Below, piece after piece: positions 1 to 8,703 of a stretch of 64,000 nt of DNA (the first letter of the stretch is position 1; every line of letters starts with the position of its first letter). Source of the stretch: Streptomyces sp. ATexAB-D23. GTDB taxonomy: Bacteria > Actinomycetota > Actinomycetes > Streptomycetales > Streptomycetaceae. The stretch spans positions 57,567 through 121,566 of the forward strand of contig NZ_KB892017.1 of assembly GCF_000373645.1 (NCBI RefSeq), read 5' to 3'. The notes under the pieces were generated by a model that saw only the letters and a program-made list of their open reading frames with translations, ran no database searches and had not been told where the DNA came from. A program made the translations under genes and the position numbers.

Positions 1-303
1 CGGCTGCGGGACCGGGGCGACGCGGACGATCCCGATGATCCGGACGAGCTGGAGGAGCGGGTGCGCCGGGCCACCGCCGCGGCCCGCGCCGACTACATCG
101 TGGCCTCCATGCCCGCCCCGCTGCGGGCCGCGCTGGAGCTGGCGTACGTCCAGCGCCGCGACTACCGGCAGACCGCGACGGACCTCGGCGTCACCGAGGA
201 CGAGGCGCGGCGCCGGCTGCGGCTCGGGCTGCAACTGCTGTCCACCGCCCATACCCGGCCGCTGGAGGGCGCCCCGCCGCCCGGATACGGGCGGGCCCTG
301 TGA
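1..303 (+). CDS. RNA polymerase sigma factor, C-terminal part (5' end outside window)
   Basis: Frame 1 is open from the first base to TGA at 301. The visible 100 residues begin in an acidic Asp/Pro/Glu-rich linker. They continue into a helical region with a sigma region 4 type helix-turn-helix (ELAYVQRRDYRQTATDLGVT, then EDEARRRLRLGLQLL), which in this family contacts the -35 element. The stop codon overlaps the GTG start of the next gene, so the two are probably translationally coupled. That is the usual arrangement of an ECF-type sigma factor with its cognate anti-sigma factor. The sigma-2 region lies outside the window, so the ECF subgroup cannot be assigned. Confidence 0.75.
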   Translation, partial: RLRDRGDADDPDDPDELEERVRRATAAARADYIVASMPAPLRAALELAYVQRRDYRQTATDLGVTEDEARRRLRLGLQLLSTAHTRPLEGAPPPGYGRAL

Positions 304-1619
304 GCGGCGGCACCGATGACCGGGACGAGGGCGGGCGCGAGGAGGAGGTACGGGGCGCCCGGCGCATACCGGGGCCACGGGCCGCCGCGGACGACTTCGC
401 CGAGCTGAGCCGCCCGCGGGTGCCGAAGCCCGATCCCGATCCCGTTTCGGAGTGTGAGCCCGTGTCGGAGCCGTCGGGGGACGGCGCCGAGGCGCCGGCC
501 CCGCTGCCGCACCGCGTGCTTCAGGCGCTGCTCGGGGCCTGGGCGCTGACCGCGTGTTCGGCGGAGGAGACCGAAGCCGTCGAGGCGCACCTCACGGAGT
601 GCGCGCCCTGTGCGGACGAGGCGCTGCGGCTGCGGGACGCGGTCGGGCTGCTGCACACCGACCGGTCCCTGGATCTCGACCCGCTGCTCAGGTCGCGGGT
701 GCTGGAGAGCTGTCTGAGCCGGCGCCCCGCCAGGATCCCGGTGCCGGACTGGGCCACCCCGTACGACGCGGAGACGGCGCGGCTGGACGCGCTGCTGCGG
801 GACATCGGGGGCTCGGAGTGGCACGCGCCGGTGCGGCTGAAGTGGTTCGAGGGCGAGCGCGGGGTGCAGCGCAGGACGACGGTCGCCGGGGTGATCGGGC
901 ACCTGATGACCGTGGACGGCCTGGTCAGCGCGGCGCTCGGGCTGGACGACCCGCTCGCCGGGAGCCGCCCGCGCGGGGGTGAGGGGGTGCCGCTCGCACC
1001 GACACCGCGCACCGAGTCGTACTGGGCCCGTGCCCCCGTCCCGCCCACACGCGCGGTGCGCGAGCCGTGGCGCGAGCAGAGCCACACCCTGATCCGGACG
1101 GTGTCCTTCGCCGGGCGCGACGTCTCGGAGCTGTCCGTGTCGTACGGGGACTTCGCGCTGCCGTTGCAGGACGCCCTGCTGGACCGGGCCTTCGAGTGCT
1201 GGGTGCACGCGGGGGACATCGCGCAGGCGGTGGACTATCCGTACGAGCCGCCGTCCGCCGGACATCTGCACCGGATGATCGACCTCGCGGTCCGGATGCT
1301 GCCCGCCGCGCTGGCGGGGCGGCGCCGGTCGGGGCTCGCGGGGCCGGCCCGTCAGCTGGTGACGGCGGGGTCCCCGGGGCGCTCGCTGCATCTGGAGATC
1401 GAGGGCTCGGGCGGCGGCGACTGGTACGTCGCGCTGGACTCCCCCGCCGCCCTCGGCTCCCCGGACCACACGGTGGCGCAGGTCGCGCTGGACGGGGTGG
1501 AGTTCTGCCGGCTGGTGGCCGGGCATGTGCCGCCCGTGGAGGCGGCGGCCGGCCAGCACGGGGACCGCGACGCGATCCAGGACGTGCTGTTCGCTGCCGC
1601 CTCGCTCAGCCGGCTGTGA
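300..1619 (+). CDS. zf-HC2 / maleylpyruvate-isomerase-fold protein, putative anti-sigma factor
   Basis: The 439-residue product starts at a GTG overlapping the sigma-factor stop. After a disordered N-terminus rich in Pro/Asp/Glu comes an anti-sigma zinc-finger signature, H97-x3-C101-x2-C104 (AHLTECAPCADEALRLRDAV). From about residue 155 a DinB/MDMPI-like helical domain follows (ETARLDALLRDIGGSEWHAP; CWVHAGDIAQAVDYPYEPPS). In characterised families zf-HC2 proteins bind and silence the sigma factor encoded next to them, and the overlap here supports that. No transmembrane segment is seen, so it would be cytoplasmic and might sense thiol or redox state. The sensing role is inference. Confidence 0.7.
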   Translation: MSGGTDDRDEGGREEEVRGARRIPGPRAAADDFAELSRPRVPKPDPDPVSECEPVSEPSGDGAEAPAPLPHRVLQALLGAWALTACSAEETEAVEAHLTECAPCADEALRLRDAVGLLHTDRSLDLDPLLRSRVLESCLSRRPARIPVPDWATPYDAETARLDALLRDIGGSEWHAPVRLKWFEGERGVQRRTTVAGVIGHLMTVDGLVSAALGLDDPLAGSRPRGGEGVPLAPTPRTESYWARAPVPPTRAVREPWREQSHTLIRTVSFAGRDVSELSVSYGDFALPLQDALLDRAFECWVHAGDIAQAVDYPYEPPSAGHLHRMIDLAVRMLPAALAGRRRSGLAGPARQLVTAGSPGRSLHLEIEGSGGGDWYVALDSPAALGSPDHTVAQVALDGVEFCRLVAGHVPPVEAAAGQHGDRDAIQDVLFAAASLSRL

Positions 1620-1627
1620 GACCGGCC

Positions 1628-1791
1628 AAGGGCTGTCCCGTAATTCCTGGTGGATCAGCGCGCGGCGTCAGATGCGGTGCATCGCAAGGCGGAGAGGCGC
1701 CCGCATACTGGATGTATTCGGGCGTTTCGACAACGCGGCGAGGTGCCGTAGCTGACGTCGTGCGCCCGCCAGGAATTGCGGGACAGCCCTT
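1628..1791. repeat. MITE-like palindromic repeat, copy A
   Basis: A 26-bp arm at 1628-1653 is matched by its inverted complement at 1766-1791 (24 of 26 positions). The core between them shares long blocks with copy D in reverse orientation, for example GCGGTGCATCGCAAGGCG and GGGCGTTTCGACAACGC. The right arm overlaps the TAA stop of purU at 1790-1792, and the left arm begins 9 bp after the stop of the preceding gene. It carries no open frame of its own. It could act as a bidirectional terminator for these two convergent genes, be a non-autonomous mobile element, or both. Confidence 0.75.
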
Positions 1792-2668
1792 ACGCGAAGA
1801 CCACCGTGCGGCGGCCGTTGAGGAGGATGCGGCGTTCCGCGTGCCACTTCACCGCGCGCGCCAGCGCCTGGCACTCCACGTCGCGGCCGATGGCGACGAG
1901 CTGGTCCGGTGTCACGCCGTGGCCGACGCGCTCGACCTCCTGCTCGATGATCGGCCCCTCGTCCAGGTCGGCCGTCACGTAGTGCGCGGTGGCGCCGATG
2001 AGCTTCACGCCGCGCGCGTGCGCCTGGTGGTAGGGCTTGGCACCCTTGAAGCTCGGCAGGAACGAGTGGTGGATGTTGATGATCCGGCCGCTCAGCTGCT
2101 TGCACAGGTCGTCCGAGAGGACCTGCATGTAGCGGGCCAGGACGACCAGCTCGACGTTCTCCTCGCGGACCAGCTCCAGCAGCTCGGCCTCGGCCTCGGG
2201 CTTGTTGTCCCGGGTCACCGGGATGTGCCGGAAGGGCACGTCGTACGAGGCGACCAGCTCGGCGAAGTCGGGGTGGTTGGAGACGACTGCGGCGATCTCG
2301 ACCGGCAGGGCACCGGTCCGGGAGCGGAAGAGCAGGTCGTTGAGGCAGTGGCCGAACTTGCTGACCATCAGCACGATCCGCATCCGCTCCGAGGACCGGT
2401 GGATCTGCCAGTCCATGGCGAAGGAGTCGCCGATCGCGGCGAAGCTCGCCCGCAGCTTGTCGACGGTGACCTGGCTGCCCGCCGAGAAGTGGACGCGCAT
2501 GAAGAACAGACCCGTGTCGTGGTCCCCGAACTGCTGGCTGTCCTCGATGTTGCAGCCGGTCATGAAGAGATAGCTCGACACGGCGTGCACGATGCCCTGT
2601 TTGTCGGGGCAGGACAGGGTCAGGACGTACTGCTCGGGGACGGTGTCAGCAGGCTGCGGCGCGGTCAT
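1790..2668 (-). CDS. purU: formyltetrahydrofolate deformylase
   Basis: PurU hydrolyses 10-formyltetrahydrofolate to formate and tetrahydrofolate, balancing one-carbon pools and feeding formate to purine synthesis. The 292-residue protein has an N-terminal ACT regulatory domain (VLTLSCPDKQGIVHAVSSYL, about residues 14-90). The formyltransferase-fold catalytic domain follows, with NIHHSFLPSFKGAKPYHQA (catalytic Asn and His) and the downstream Asp in TADLDEGPIIEQ. The ATG at 2668 matches the family N-terminus; an in-frame start six codons earlier lacks support. It is convergent with the sigma/anti-sigma pair, and its stop lies inside repeat copy A. Confidence 0.95.
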   Translation of the reverse strand: MTAPQPADTVPEQYVLTLSCPDKQGIVHAVSSYLFMTGCNIEDSQQFGDHDTGLFFMRVHFSAGSQVTVDKLRASFAAIGDSFAMDWQIHRSSERMRIVLMVSKFGHCLNDLLFRSRTGALPVEIAAVVSNHPDFAELVASYDVPFRHIPVTRDNKPEAEAELLELVREENVELVVLARYMQVLSDDLCKQLSGRIINIHHSFLPSFKGAKPYHQAHARGVKLIGATAHYVTADLDEGPIIEQEVERVGHGVTPDQLVAIGRDVECQALARAVKWHAERRILLNGRRTVVFA

Positions 2669-2696
2669 CCCCGTAGCGTGCCACACCGTCGGCGGT

Positions 2697-3134
2697 TCAG
2701 GCGGTCCTGGTCATGATGCGGAGCACGTCCAGGGAGTGCGGCGGTACGTCGGGGTCCTCGCCGTCGTTCGTGGCGAGCAGCACATGGGCCTCGCGGGCGG
2801 CCCTGACCGCCTCCGGCCAGCCGTGGTGCTCCAGGTAGGCGGAGACGGGGGCGTCCGCGCCGACCTGGTGCATGATGCGCAGCACCCGCAGCACGGCGGC
2901 GTCGACGAGGGCGGCCTCGCCGGGGTCCCTGAATATGGTGCCGACGTACTTCTCGGCGGACCAGTTGTCGAGCCAGGTGTCCTCGACCAGGCGGTACACG
3001 GCGTCGGTGACGTCGCCGTATCCCTCCCGGCCGGCCAGCCAGCACTCGTGGTGGAAGACGGGGTCGGAGAGCATGTGCAGCGCCGAGCGCACGTTGCTGC
3101 GCCAGCGCCACCACGGAAGGTCGTTGAGCGGCAT
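2697..3134 (-). CDS. conserved actinobacterial protein of unknown function
   Basis: This is a 145-residue soluble protein starting MPLNDLPWWRWRSNVRSALH. It is rich in Trp and acidic residues, with segments such as TDAVYRLVEDTWLDNWSAEK and AALVDAAVLRVLRIMHQVGA. I recognise it as a lineage-conserved hypothetical protein next to purU in streptomycetes but know no function. The start is chosen at the conserved MPLND. ATG 3143 and GTG 3194 are in-frame alternatives that would add low-complexity Arg/Ser residues. It lies 28 bp upstream of purU on the same strand and may be cotranscribed with it. No signal peptide or membrane segment is visible. Confidence 0.7.
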   Translation of the reverse strand: MPLNDLPWWRWRSNVRSALHMLSDPVFHHECWLAGREGYGDVTDAVYRLVEDTWLDNWSAEKYVGTIFRDPGEAALVDAAVLRVLRIMHQVGADAPVSAYLEHHGWPEAVRAAREAHVLLATNDGEDPDVPPHSLDVLRIMTRTA

Positions 3135-3317
3135 GCCGCCCATGGTGGAGGAGCGACGGCCGCGACGGGAAGAGTTCTCGGAACCTTGCTGCACGGTTGT
3201 CGATCGTACGTTCCCTTTCCGGCCTTCCGTACGGCCCCCTGCCGTTCACCGTGACGTCACCGAGCGTTGAGGACGGCACACCGTGGCGTTACCCGGGGCC
3301 GGGAAGGGTCTGGGTCC

Positions 3318-4598
3318 ATGACCGGACGGCGACGCCCCCCTTCCTCCCGCCCTTTCAGAACACTCACCGGTGCGGTGGCGGCGGGGACCCTGCTGCTGTC
3401 CGGCTGCGGCGCGCTCCCTGGGGGATCGGGGGACTCCAGGGAGCCCGTCACCGTCGTCACCTGGGCGCCGGGCGGCGACTCGGCCCCGGAGGCGGCGAAC
3501 ATGGCGGGGATGACCGCGATGGCGCAGGCGTACGGCCGCTGGGTCAACGCCTCGGGCGGGATCGACGGGCACGAGCTGCGCGTCGTCACCTGTGACGAAC
3601 AGGACACCTCGCGCGGCGCGGCGGCCTGCGCGCGCCGGGCCGTCGAGGAGGAGGCCGTCGCGGTCCTCGGTTCCTACAGCCGGCACGGGCGGTCGTTCAT
3701 GGCCCCGCTGGAGGCCGCCGGAATCCCGTACATCGGCGGTTACGGCGCCTCCGACGAGGAGTTCCGCAGCTACATGGCCTACCCGCTGACCGGCGGCCAG
3801 TCCGCGCTCATGGCCGGCAACGCCGAGCAGCTCTCCGGCGACTGCGACCGGGTCGCGCTGGTGCGCCCGGACACGCTGAGCGGCGACAGCCAGGCGTGGC
3901 TGCTGCGCACCGGCCTCACCGGGGCCGGCCGGCCCGCCCCGCTCGACATACCGGCGGCCGAGGGCGCCACCTCCTACGACAAGGAGGCCGGGCGGGCGCT
4001 GTCGGACGCGGGCACGGGCGGCGGCTGTGTGACGTCGGTGCTCGGGGACCGCACGGAGACGTTCTTCGACTCCTTCCGGCGGCTGGAGCCGGCCGGTGCG
4101 CGGGTGCGCGTCTCCTCGGTGCTCGGCAGCGTCGGGCAGCCGCTCATCGACCGCACGGGCGGCCGGAACAGCCCGTTCGAGGGGGCGTACGTCACCGGCT
4201 GGTACCCGGCCCCGGGCGACAAGCGGTGGGACCCCATGCGGAAGGTGATCCGCGAGCACGCCTTCGGCGACAACCGGATCGACCCGGACGACACGGGCGT
4301 GCAGACCACCTGGATCGCGTACACCGCGCTCAGGTCGGTCGTCGAGTCGCTGCACGAGGAGCGGATCACCGCCGGGAAGGTCACCCAGGCCCTCGTCAAG
4401 GGCCTGCGCGTCGACACCGGCGGCCTCACACCCCGGCTGCGCTGGCGCTACGAGGACACGCTCGGCTCGGAGGCGTACCCGCGCATCGTCAACAGCAAGG
4501 TGACCTTCCAGGTCGTGCGCGACGGACGGCTGGTCGCCGCGAGGAAGGGCTTCGTGGACGTCACCCGGACCCTCGCGGACGCCAGCGCGACCCGCTGA
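3318..4598 (+). CDS. ABC-transporter-type solute-binding lipoprotein
   Basis: The 426-residue product has a lipoprotein signal peptide: an Arg-rich start, a hydrophobic stretch AVAAGTLLLSGCGALPGG, and a lipobox Leu-Ser-Gly-Cys. The mature part resembles periplasmic-binding-protein type 6 receptors for branched-chain amino acids or amides (VTVVTWAPGGDSAPEAANMA; VAVLGSYSRHGRSFMAPLEA; GIPYIGGYGAS). ATG 3318 is preferred because the signal peptide then starts properly; the frame is open to 3267. No permease or ATPase genes are adjacent, so it may serve a distant transporter or act as a sensor. It is transcribed divergently from the purU side. Confidence 0.75.
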   Translation: MTGRRRPPSSRPFRTLTGAVAAGTLLLSGCGALPGGSGDSREPVTVVTWAPGGDSAPEAANMAGMTAMAQAYGRWVNASGGIDGHELRVVTCDEQDTSRGAAACARRAVEEEAVAVLGSYSRHGRSFMAPLEAAGIPYIGGYGASDEEFRSYMAYPLTGGQSALMAGNAEQLSGDCDRVALVRPDTLSGDSQAWLLRTGLTGAGRPAPLDIPAAEGATSYDKEAGRALSDAGTGGGCVTSVLGDRTETFFDSFRRLEPAGARVRVSSVLGSVGQPLIDRTGGRNSPFEGAYVTGWYPAPGDKRWDPMRKVIREHAFGDNRIDPDDTGVQTTWIAYTALRSVVESLHEERITAGKVTQALVKGLRVDTGGLTPRLRWRYEDTLGSEAYPRIVNSKVTFQVVRDGRLVAARKGFVDVTRTLADASATR

Positions 4599-4607
4599 CC
4601 CGGCCGC

Positions 4608-6131
4608 TCAGAGCGCGGTCGCCTCGCGCTTGGTCAGGTCGTACTTGGCCGCGATGGCGTTCCACAGGGTGGCCGCCTGCCGCTTGGCCGTGCTCGCCTC
4701 GCCGCTCTTCACGGTCGCCTGCTGGGTGTGCGAGGTCGTACGGGCGTGGCCGTCCTTGCACACCTTCTTGCTCTTGGCCTGCCTGGCCCACGCGGCGTAG
4801 TGGTCGTCGGCGGACGCGGACGCCTTCCACGCCTTGGTGAGCGCGGCGGTCAGCCGGTCGTGGTTCGGCAGCTTGTCGAGCGTCAGGCCCTCCAGGCGCG
4901 TCACCAGGTCGCGGCGCTGCTGCGCGGCGCCCTTCAGGTCGGACACGGCCTTGTCCAGGTCGGTGCAGGACTTGGTCTTCTCGACCGCCCCGATGACCGC
5001 CGCCCGGCTGTTGTTGCTGTCCGCGAGGAGCTTGTCGAGCTCCTCCGCCTGCGGCTTGGCCGGGTCGGGCGCCGGCTCCTCCTTGGCCGGTTCGGAGGCG
5101 GCCGGCGAACTCGCCGACGCCACCGGCTGCTTGGCGTCCTTGTCGTCATCGTCGCCGCCGCTCATCAGCGCGCCCGCGCCGAGCCCAATCACCGCGCAGC
5201 CCACGACGACCGCCGCGATCAGCGGAACCGCCGCGGACTTCTTGCGCCGCCCGCCGTCCCCGTCCCCGTCCTGCGGCAGCCCGTCCTCCGGGCCGGAGTA
5301 CGGGGGCTGCGGCGGCTGCTGCTGGTAGGACTGCTGCGGCGGCGGGCCCGCCTGGTACGGCTGCTGCGGCGGCGGGCCCGCCTGATAGGGCTGCTGCGGC
5401 GCCTGGTGCTGCTGCGCCGGGTCGAACCGGGGCATCTGCTGGGTGGCGCCCTCGGGCGCGTCGCTGCGGAAGAGGTTGTCGAACTCGGCGGGGGGCTGCC
5501 GCTCGCCGGGCGCCCCGGGCCGGATGCCGTACGGGGCGCCGCCGGGGACCGGGGGGATGTACTGGGTCGCGTCGGCGTCCGGGCCGCCCTGCGCGGGGGG
5601 CGCGGCGTGCGCTCCGGGCTGCTGGTAGCCCTGCTGCGGGGCGTGGCCCAGGAACTGGGTGGACTCCGCGGGGTTCTCCGGCGGCAGCCCGCCGGGCGCC
5701 GGGCCCGCGGGTATCGGCGCGATGTACTGCGTGGCGTCGGCGTCGCCGCCGGGGGCCGCGCCGTGGCCCGCCTCGGGCGGCAACGGCTGGGCGTACGGCT
5801 GCTGCTGCTGTCCCTGGCCGTACGCGGGCGGCTGCTGCTGTCCCTGGTCGTACCCGCCCTGGCCGTAGCCGTCCTGCCCGCCGTACTGGCCCTGCTGCCC
5901 GGAGGCGTCGTACGGGGGCTGCTGCCTGCCCTGCCCGTACGGGTCCTGGCCGGCGCCGTCCTGCGGGCCCCACGGCTGCCCCCACGGCTGACCGCCGGCC
6001 GGTACGGCCCTGCCGTCCGCCGCTCCCCCCGGCGTCCAGGGTTCGCCGCCGTCCGAGGGCAGCACGACACCCTCGTGTGCGGGTCGTACAGCAGGGAGCT
6101 GCTGCTCGTCGCCCTGTCCGCTCTGCGTCAC
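4608..6131 (-). CDS. Pro/Gln-rich single-pass membrane protein with repeated T-Q-Y/F motifs
   Basis: The first ~295 of 507 residues are low-complexity Pro/Gln/Gly/Tyr sequence, including tandem units of the type QPYQAGPPPQ. Four spaced Thr-Gln motifs occur (ATQYI near 133 and 188, STQFL near 157, ATQQM near 229). A transmembrane helix follows at about 299-324 (AAVPLIAAVVVGCAVIGLGA), then an acidic patch and a ~180-residue helical extracellular domain (EELDKLLADSNNSRAAVIGA; one Cys pair CTDLDKAV/KKVCKDG). The disordered cytoplasmic tail fits a scaffold or a Ser/Thr-kinase substrate. No enzymatic motif is visible. It ends 9 bp from the convergent lipoprotein gene. Confidence 0.7.
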   Translation of the reverse strand: MTQSGQGDEQQLPAVRPAHEGVVLPSDGGEPWTPGGAADGRAVPAGGQPWGQPWGPQDGAGQDPYGQGRQQPPYDASGQQGQYGGQDGYGQGGYDQGQQQPPAYGQGQQQQPYAQPLPPEAGHGAAPGGDADATQYIAPIPAGPAPGGLPPENPAESTQFLGHAPQQGYQQPGAHAAPPAQGGPDADATQYIPPVPGGAPYGIRPGAPGERQPPAEFDNLFRSDAPEGATQQMPRFDPAQQHQAPQQPYQAGPPPQQPYQAGPPPQQSYQQQPPQPPYSGPEDGLPQDGDGDGGRRKKSAAVPLIAAVVVGCAVIGLGAGALMSGGDDDDKDAKQPVASASSPAASEPAKEEPAPDPAKPQAEELDKLLADSNNSRAAVIGAVEKTKSCTDLDKAVSDLKGAAQQRRDLVTRLEGLTLDKLPNHDRLTAALTKAWKASASADDHYAAWARQAKSKKVCKDGHARTTSHTQQATVKSGEASTAKRQAATLWNAIAAKYDLTKREATAL

Positions 6132-6295
6132 CGGGACTCCTACGTGTCAACTATGGAATCGTCGGCTCACGCTATCGGGTGGCAGCCGCCGTTCGCCAAG
6201 TGCCCGTGGTCCCTCGCGTACCCCGCCTCCCGGGGTGTAACGCCCCGCCCCCTCACGACGCAGTTAAGGGGGCGTTCGCGCCGGAGCGGGCGCCG

Positions 6296-7678
6296 TCAGG
6301 CCGCCTGGAGCTCCAGACGGGCGCCGAACTCCCGGACCGCCGGCTCGTCCCCGTACGGCAGCAGGCGCTGCTGGAGGTCGTCCAGATACTCCGCGCCCCG
6401 GCTGGAGCGCACCGTGCCCAGCAGCTCCATCGCCCGCGTCCCCGTGTGGCAGGCCTGCTCCACCTCCCGCAACTGCACCTGGGCCGTGGCCAGCAGCGCG
6501 AGGCCGATGCCCCGGCGGCGGGCCCGGGACTCCGGGTGGCCGTCCAGGGACTCCTTCGCCCGGCGCGCGGCGGCCTCGGCCTGGCCGAGGTCCCGGTGGC
6601 AGTGCGCCAGCTCGTCCGCGAGGTAGGCGTGGTCGAAGTGGGCGATCCAGTCGGGGTCGTCCCCGGTGTCCGGCTCGGCCCGCTCCAGCGCCGTCCGGGC
6701 CCGCCCCGCCACCTCCTGGCAGGTGCGCCCGTCGCCGAGCAGGGCGTGACCGCGGGCCTCCGCCGCGTAGAACATCGCCTCCGCCCTCGGCGTGACCCGG
6801 CCGCGCGCGCCCTCCTGAGCGGCCCGCGCCAGCTGCGCGATCTCGCGCGGATTGCCGAGCTGCGCCGCCAGGTGGCTCATCGAGGCGGCCAGCACATAAC
6901 CGCCGTAGGCGCGGTCGCCCGCCGCCTGGGCCAGGCGCAGGGCCTGGATGTAGTAGCGCTGGGCCAGGCCCGGCTGGCCGGTGTCGACCGCCATGTATCC
7001 GGCGAGTTCGGTGAGCCGGGCGACGGCCGCGAACAGCTGACGGCCCGTCGATTCACGGTACGCGCCCGAAACCAGCCCGGAGACCACGCTGTTGAGGTAG
7101 TGCACCAGGACCGGGCGCACATGTCCGCTGCCGAAGCGGTGGTCGAGGTCGACCAGCGCGGACGTCGTCGCCCGCACCGCCTCCACGTCCGACATCCCGA
7201 CCCGGGACCCGGACGCCCGCGCGACCTGTGGGTCCGCGCCCGTGATCAGCCAGTCGCGGCTGGGCTCCACCAGCGCGGACGAGGCGACCGTCGAGCCGGA
7301 CAGGAAGTCGCGGCGGCCGACGTCGCTGCGCCACAGCTCGCAGACCTGCTCGATGGCCCCGACGACCGTGGGGGCGAACTGGAGGCCGACGCCCGAGGCC
7401 AGGTTCTTCCCGTTGGCCATGCCGATCTCGTCGATCGTGACCGTACGGCCCAGCTTGCGGCCCAGCGCCTCGGCGATGATGCCCGGCGCCCGGCCGCGCG
7501 GCTGCTGGCCGCGCAGCCAGCGGGCCACGGAGGTCTTGTCGTAGCGGAGGTCGAGACCGCGCTCGGTCCCGACCATGTTGACGCGGCGGGCCAGGCCCGC
7601 GTTGGAGCATCCGGCTTCCTGGATGAGCGCCTGGAGCCGTTCGTTCGGCTGGCGTGCGACGAGAGGCCTGGCTGCCAT
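6296..7678 (-). CDS. XRE-type regulator with TPR-like C-terminus (NsdA/NsdB-like architecture)
   Basis: The 460-residue protein has an N-terminal region with helix-turn-helix character (NERLQALIQEAGCSNAGLAR; DKTSVARWLRGQQPRGRAP). A linker (GRRDFLSGSTVASSALVEPS) follows, then repeated helix pairs typical of tetratricopeptide repeats (GLAQRYYIQALRLAQAAGDR; HCHRDLGQAEAAARRAKESL). Proteins of this build in Streptomyces affect development and secondary metabolism; assigning that role here is inference. ATG 7678 is preceded by AGGGGG. The divergent spacing from the primase-like gene contains an 8-bp inverted repeat that could be an operator. Confidence 0.75.
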   Translation of the reverse strand: MAARPLVARQPNERLQALIQEAGCSNAGLARRVNMVGTERGLDLRYDKTSVARWLRGQQPRGRAPGIIAEALGRKLGRTVTIDEIGMANGKNLASGVGLQFAPTVVGAIEQVCELWRSDVGRRDFLSGSTVASSALVEPSRDWLITGADPQVARASGSRVGMSDVEAVRATTSALVDLDHRFGSGHVRPVLVHYLNSVVSGLVSGAYRESTGRQLFAAVARLTELAGYMAVDTGQPGLAQRYYIQALRLAQAAGDRAYGGYVLAASMSHLAAQLGNPREIAQLARAAQEGARGRVTPRAEAMFYAAEARGHALLGDGRTCQEVAGRARTALERAEPDTGDDPDWIAHFDHAYLADELAHCHRDLGQAEAAARRAKESLDGHPESRARRRGIGLALLATAQVQLREVEQACHTGTRAMELLGTVRSSRGAEYLDDLQQRLLPYGDEPAVREFGARLELQAA

Positions 7679-7697
7679 GTGTGTCCCCCTGAGGCCG

Positions 7698-7721
7698 CAG
7701 TGATCGGTGATGCGATCACTG
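7698..7721. promoter_or_regulatory. inverted repeat upstream of the XRE/TPR gene, candidate operator
   Basis: Perfect 8-bp arms CAGTGATC and GATCACTG are separated by 8 bp, 20-43 bp upstream of the ATG at 7678. The position between divergent genes suits autoregulation by the HTH protein. No direct evidence links protein and site. Confidence 0.35.
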
Positions 7722-7983
7722 CCCGACATATGCCTGAGAAATGCGCCGATTCATCGTGTTGGTCACTTTCATCGCGACTCACCCCGATTCACCGCGACAA
7801 CCCCCTAAAATGCCGCGCGAACCCGGTCGTCCGAATGTCCCGTAAGCAGTTACCCATCCCCGGCCCGGACTTCTCCCACGCGCCCCCGCCGATGCATCCG
7901 TGCGCCCCGCATGCGGTTGCGGGCGCCCGCGTCCGCGCCCGGCGCGCCCGTAACTCTTCGTGAAGCCTGTAGTTGAGCTGAAC

Positions 7984-8661
7984 GTGGAAGAGCCCATCGG
8001 AGTCATGGAAACCGCACAGGTCCCCCGGCAGCGCGTCGGGCAACTGCTCGACGCCGCCGTGCGGTACACGGAGGAACGGCACTGGGACGTGTGCCCCGGC
8101 ACCTGGCTGGAGACGGTCGACGGCGCCCAGCGGTGCTCGTGCGGCGAGGCCGGCTGTGCCTCGCCCGGCGCGCACCCGGCCCGCGCCGACTGGGCGGAGG
8201 GCGCCACCGGCAGCGGCGCGGCGGCCCGCCGGATGTGGACGCGGCACCCGGGCGCGGCCGTCCTGCTGCCGGCCGGGCGGGCGTTCGACGCGGTCGACGT
8301 GCCGGAGTCGGCCGGGTTCCTGGCGCTCGCCCGGATGGAGCGGATGAGCCTGCCGCTCGGGCCCGTCACCCGCACCCCCGACCGCCGCATGCAGTTCTTC
8401 GTCCTGCCCGGCGCCGCCCCCAAGGTGGAGGACCTGGTGCGCCGGGCCGGGTGGAACGCGGCGGCGATCGGCCTGCGCGGGATCGGCGAGGGCGGCTACG
8501 TCACCGCGCCGCCCACCCGGGTCGGCGGCGCGGGAGCGGTGCAGTGGGCCCGCTCGCCCACGACCGCCAACCGCTGGCTGCCCGAGGTGGAGGAGCTGAT
8601 CAGCCCGCTGGCCTATGCCTGCGGACGGGCGGCGGCGGACGCCCGGGAGAGCCTTTCGTAG
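7984..8661 (+). CDS. bifunctional DNA primase/polymerase (Prim-Pol) N-terminal domain protein
   Basis: The ~225-residue protein matches the short Streptomyces proteins built on the archaeo-eukaryotic primase-like Prim-Pol fold. Visible features are the opening helix LLDAAVRYTEERHWDVCPGT, a Cys-rich CSCGEAGCASPGAHPARADW segment, and the acidic pair in GRAFDAVDVPE where catalytic Asp residues are expected. It is shorter than replicative plasmid Prim-Pols and lacks a helicase domain, so a regulatory or repair role is as likely as replication. The start is uncertain: GTG 7984 (MEEPIG), GTG 7960 and ATG 8005 are in frame and none has a strong ribosome-binding site. Confidence 0.65.
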   Translation: MEEPIGVMETAQVPRQRVGQLLDAAVRYTEERHWDVCPGTWLETVDGAQRCSCGEAGCASPGAHPARADWAEGATGSGAAARRMWTRHPGAAVLLPAGRAFDAVDVPESAGFLALARMERMSLPLGPVTRTPDRRMQFFVLPGAAPKVEDLVRRAGWNAAAIGLRGIGEGGYVTAPPTRVGGAGAVQWARSPTTANRWLPEVEELISPLAYACGRAAADARESLS

Positions 8662-8703
8662 GGTGGCCCCCACGTACGTACGGGGACTTCGAAAGGCGTG
8701 CAC

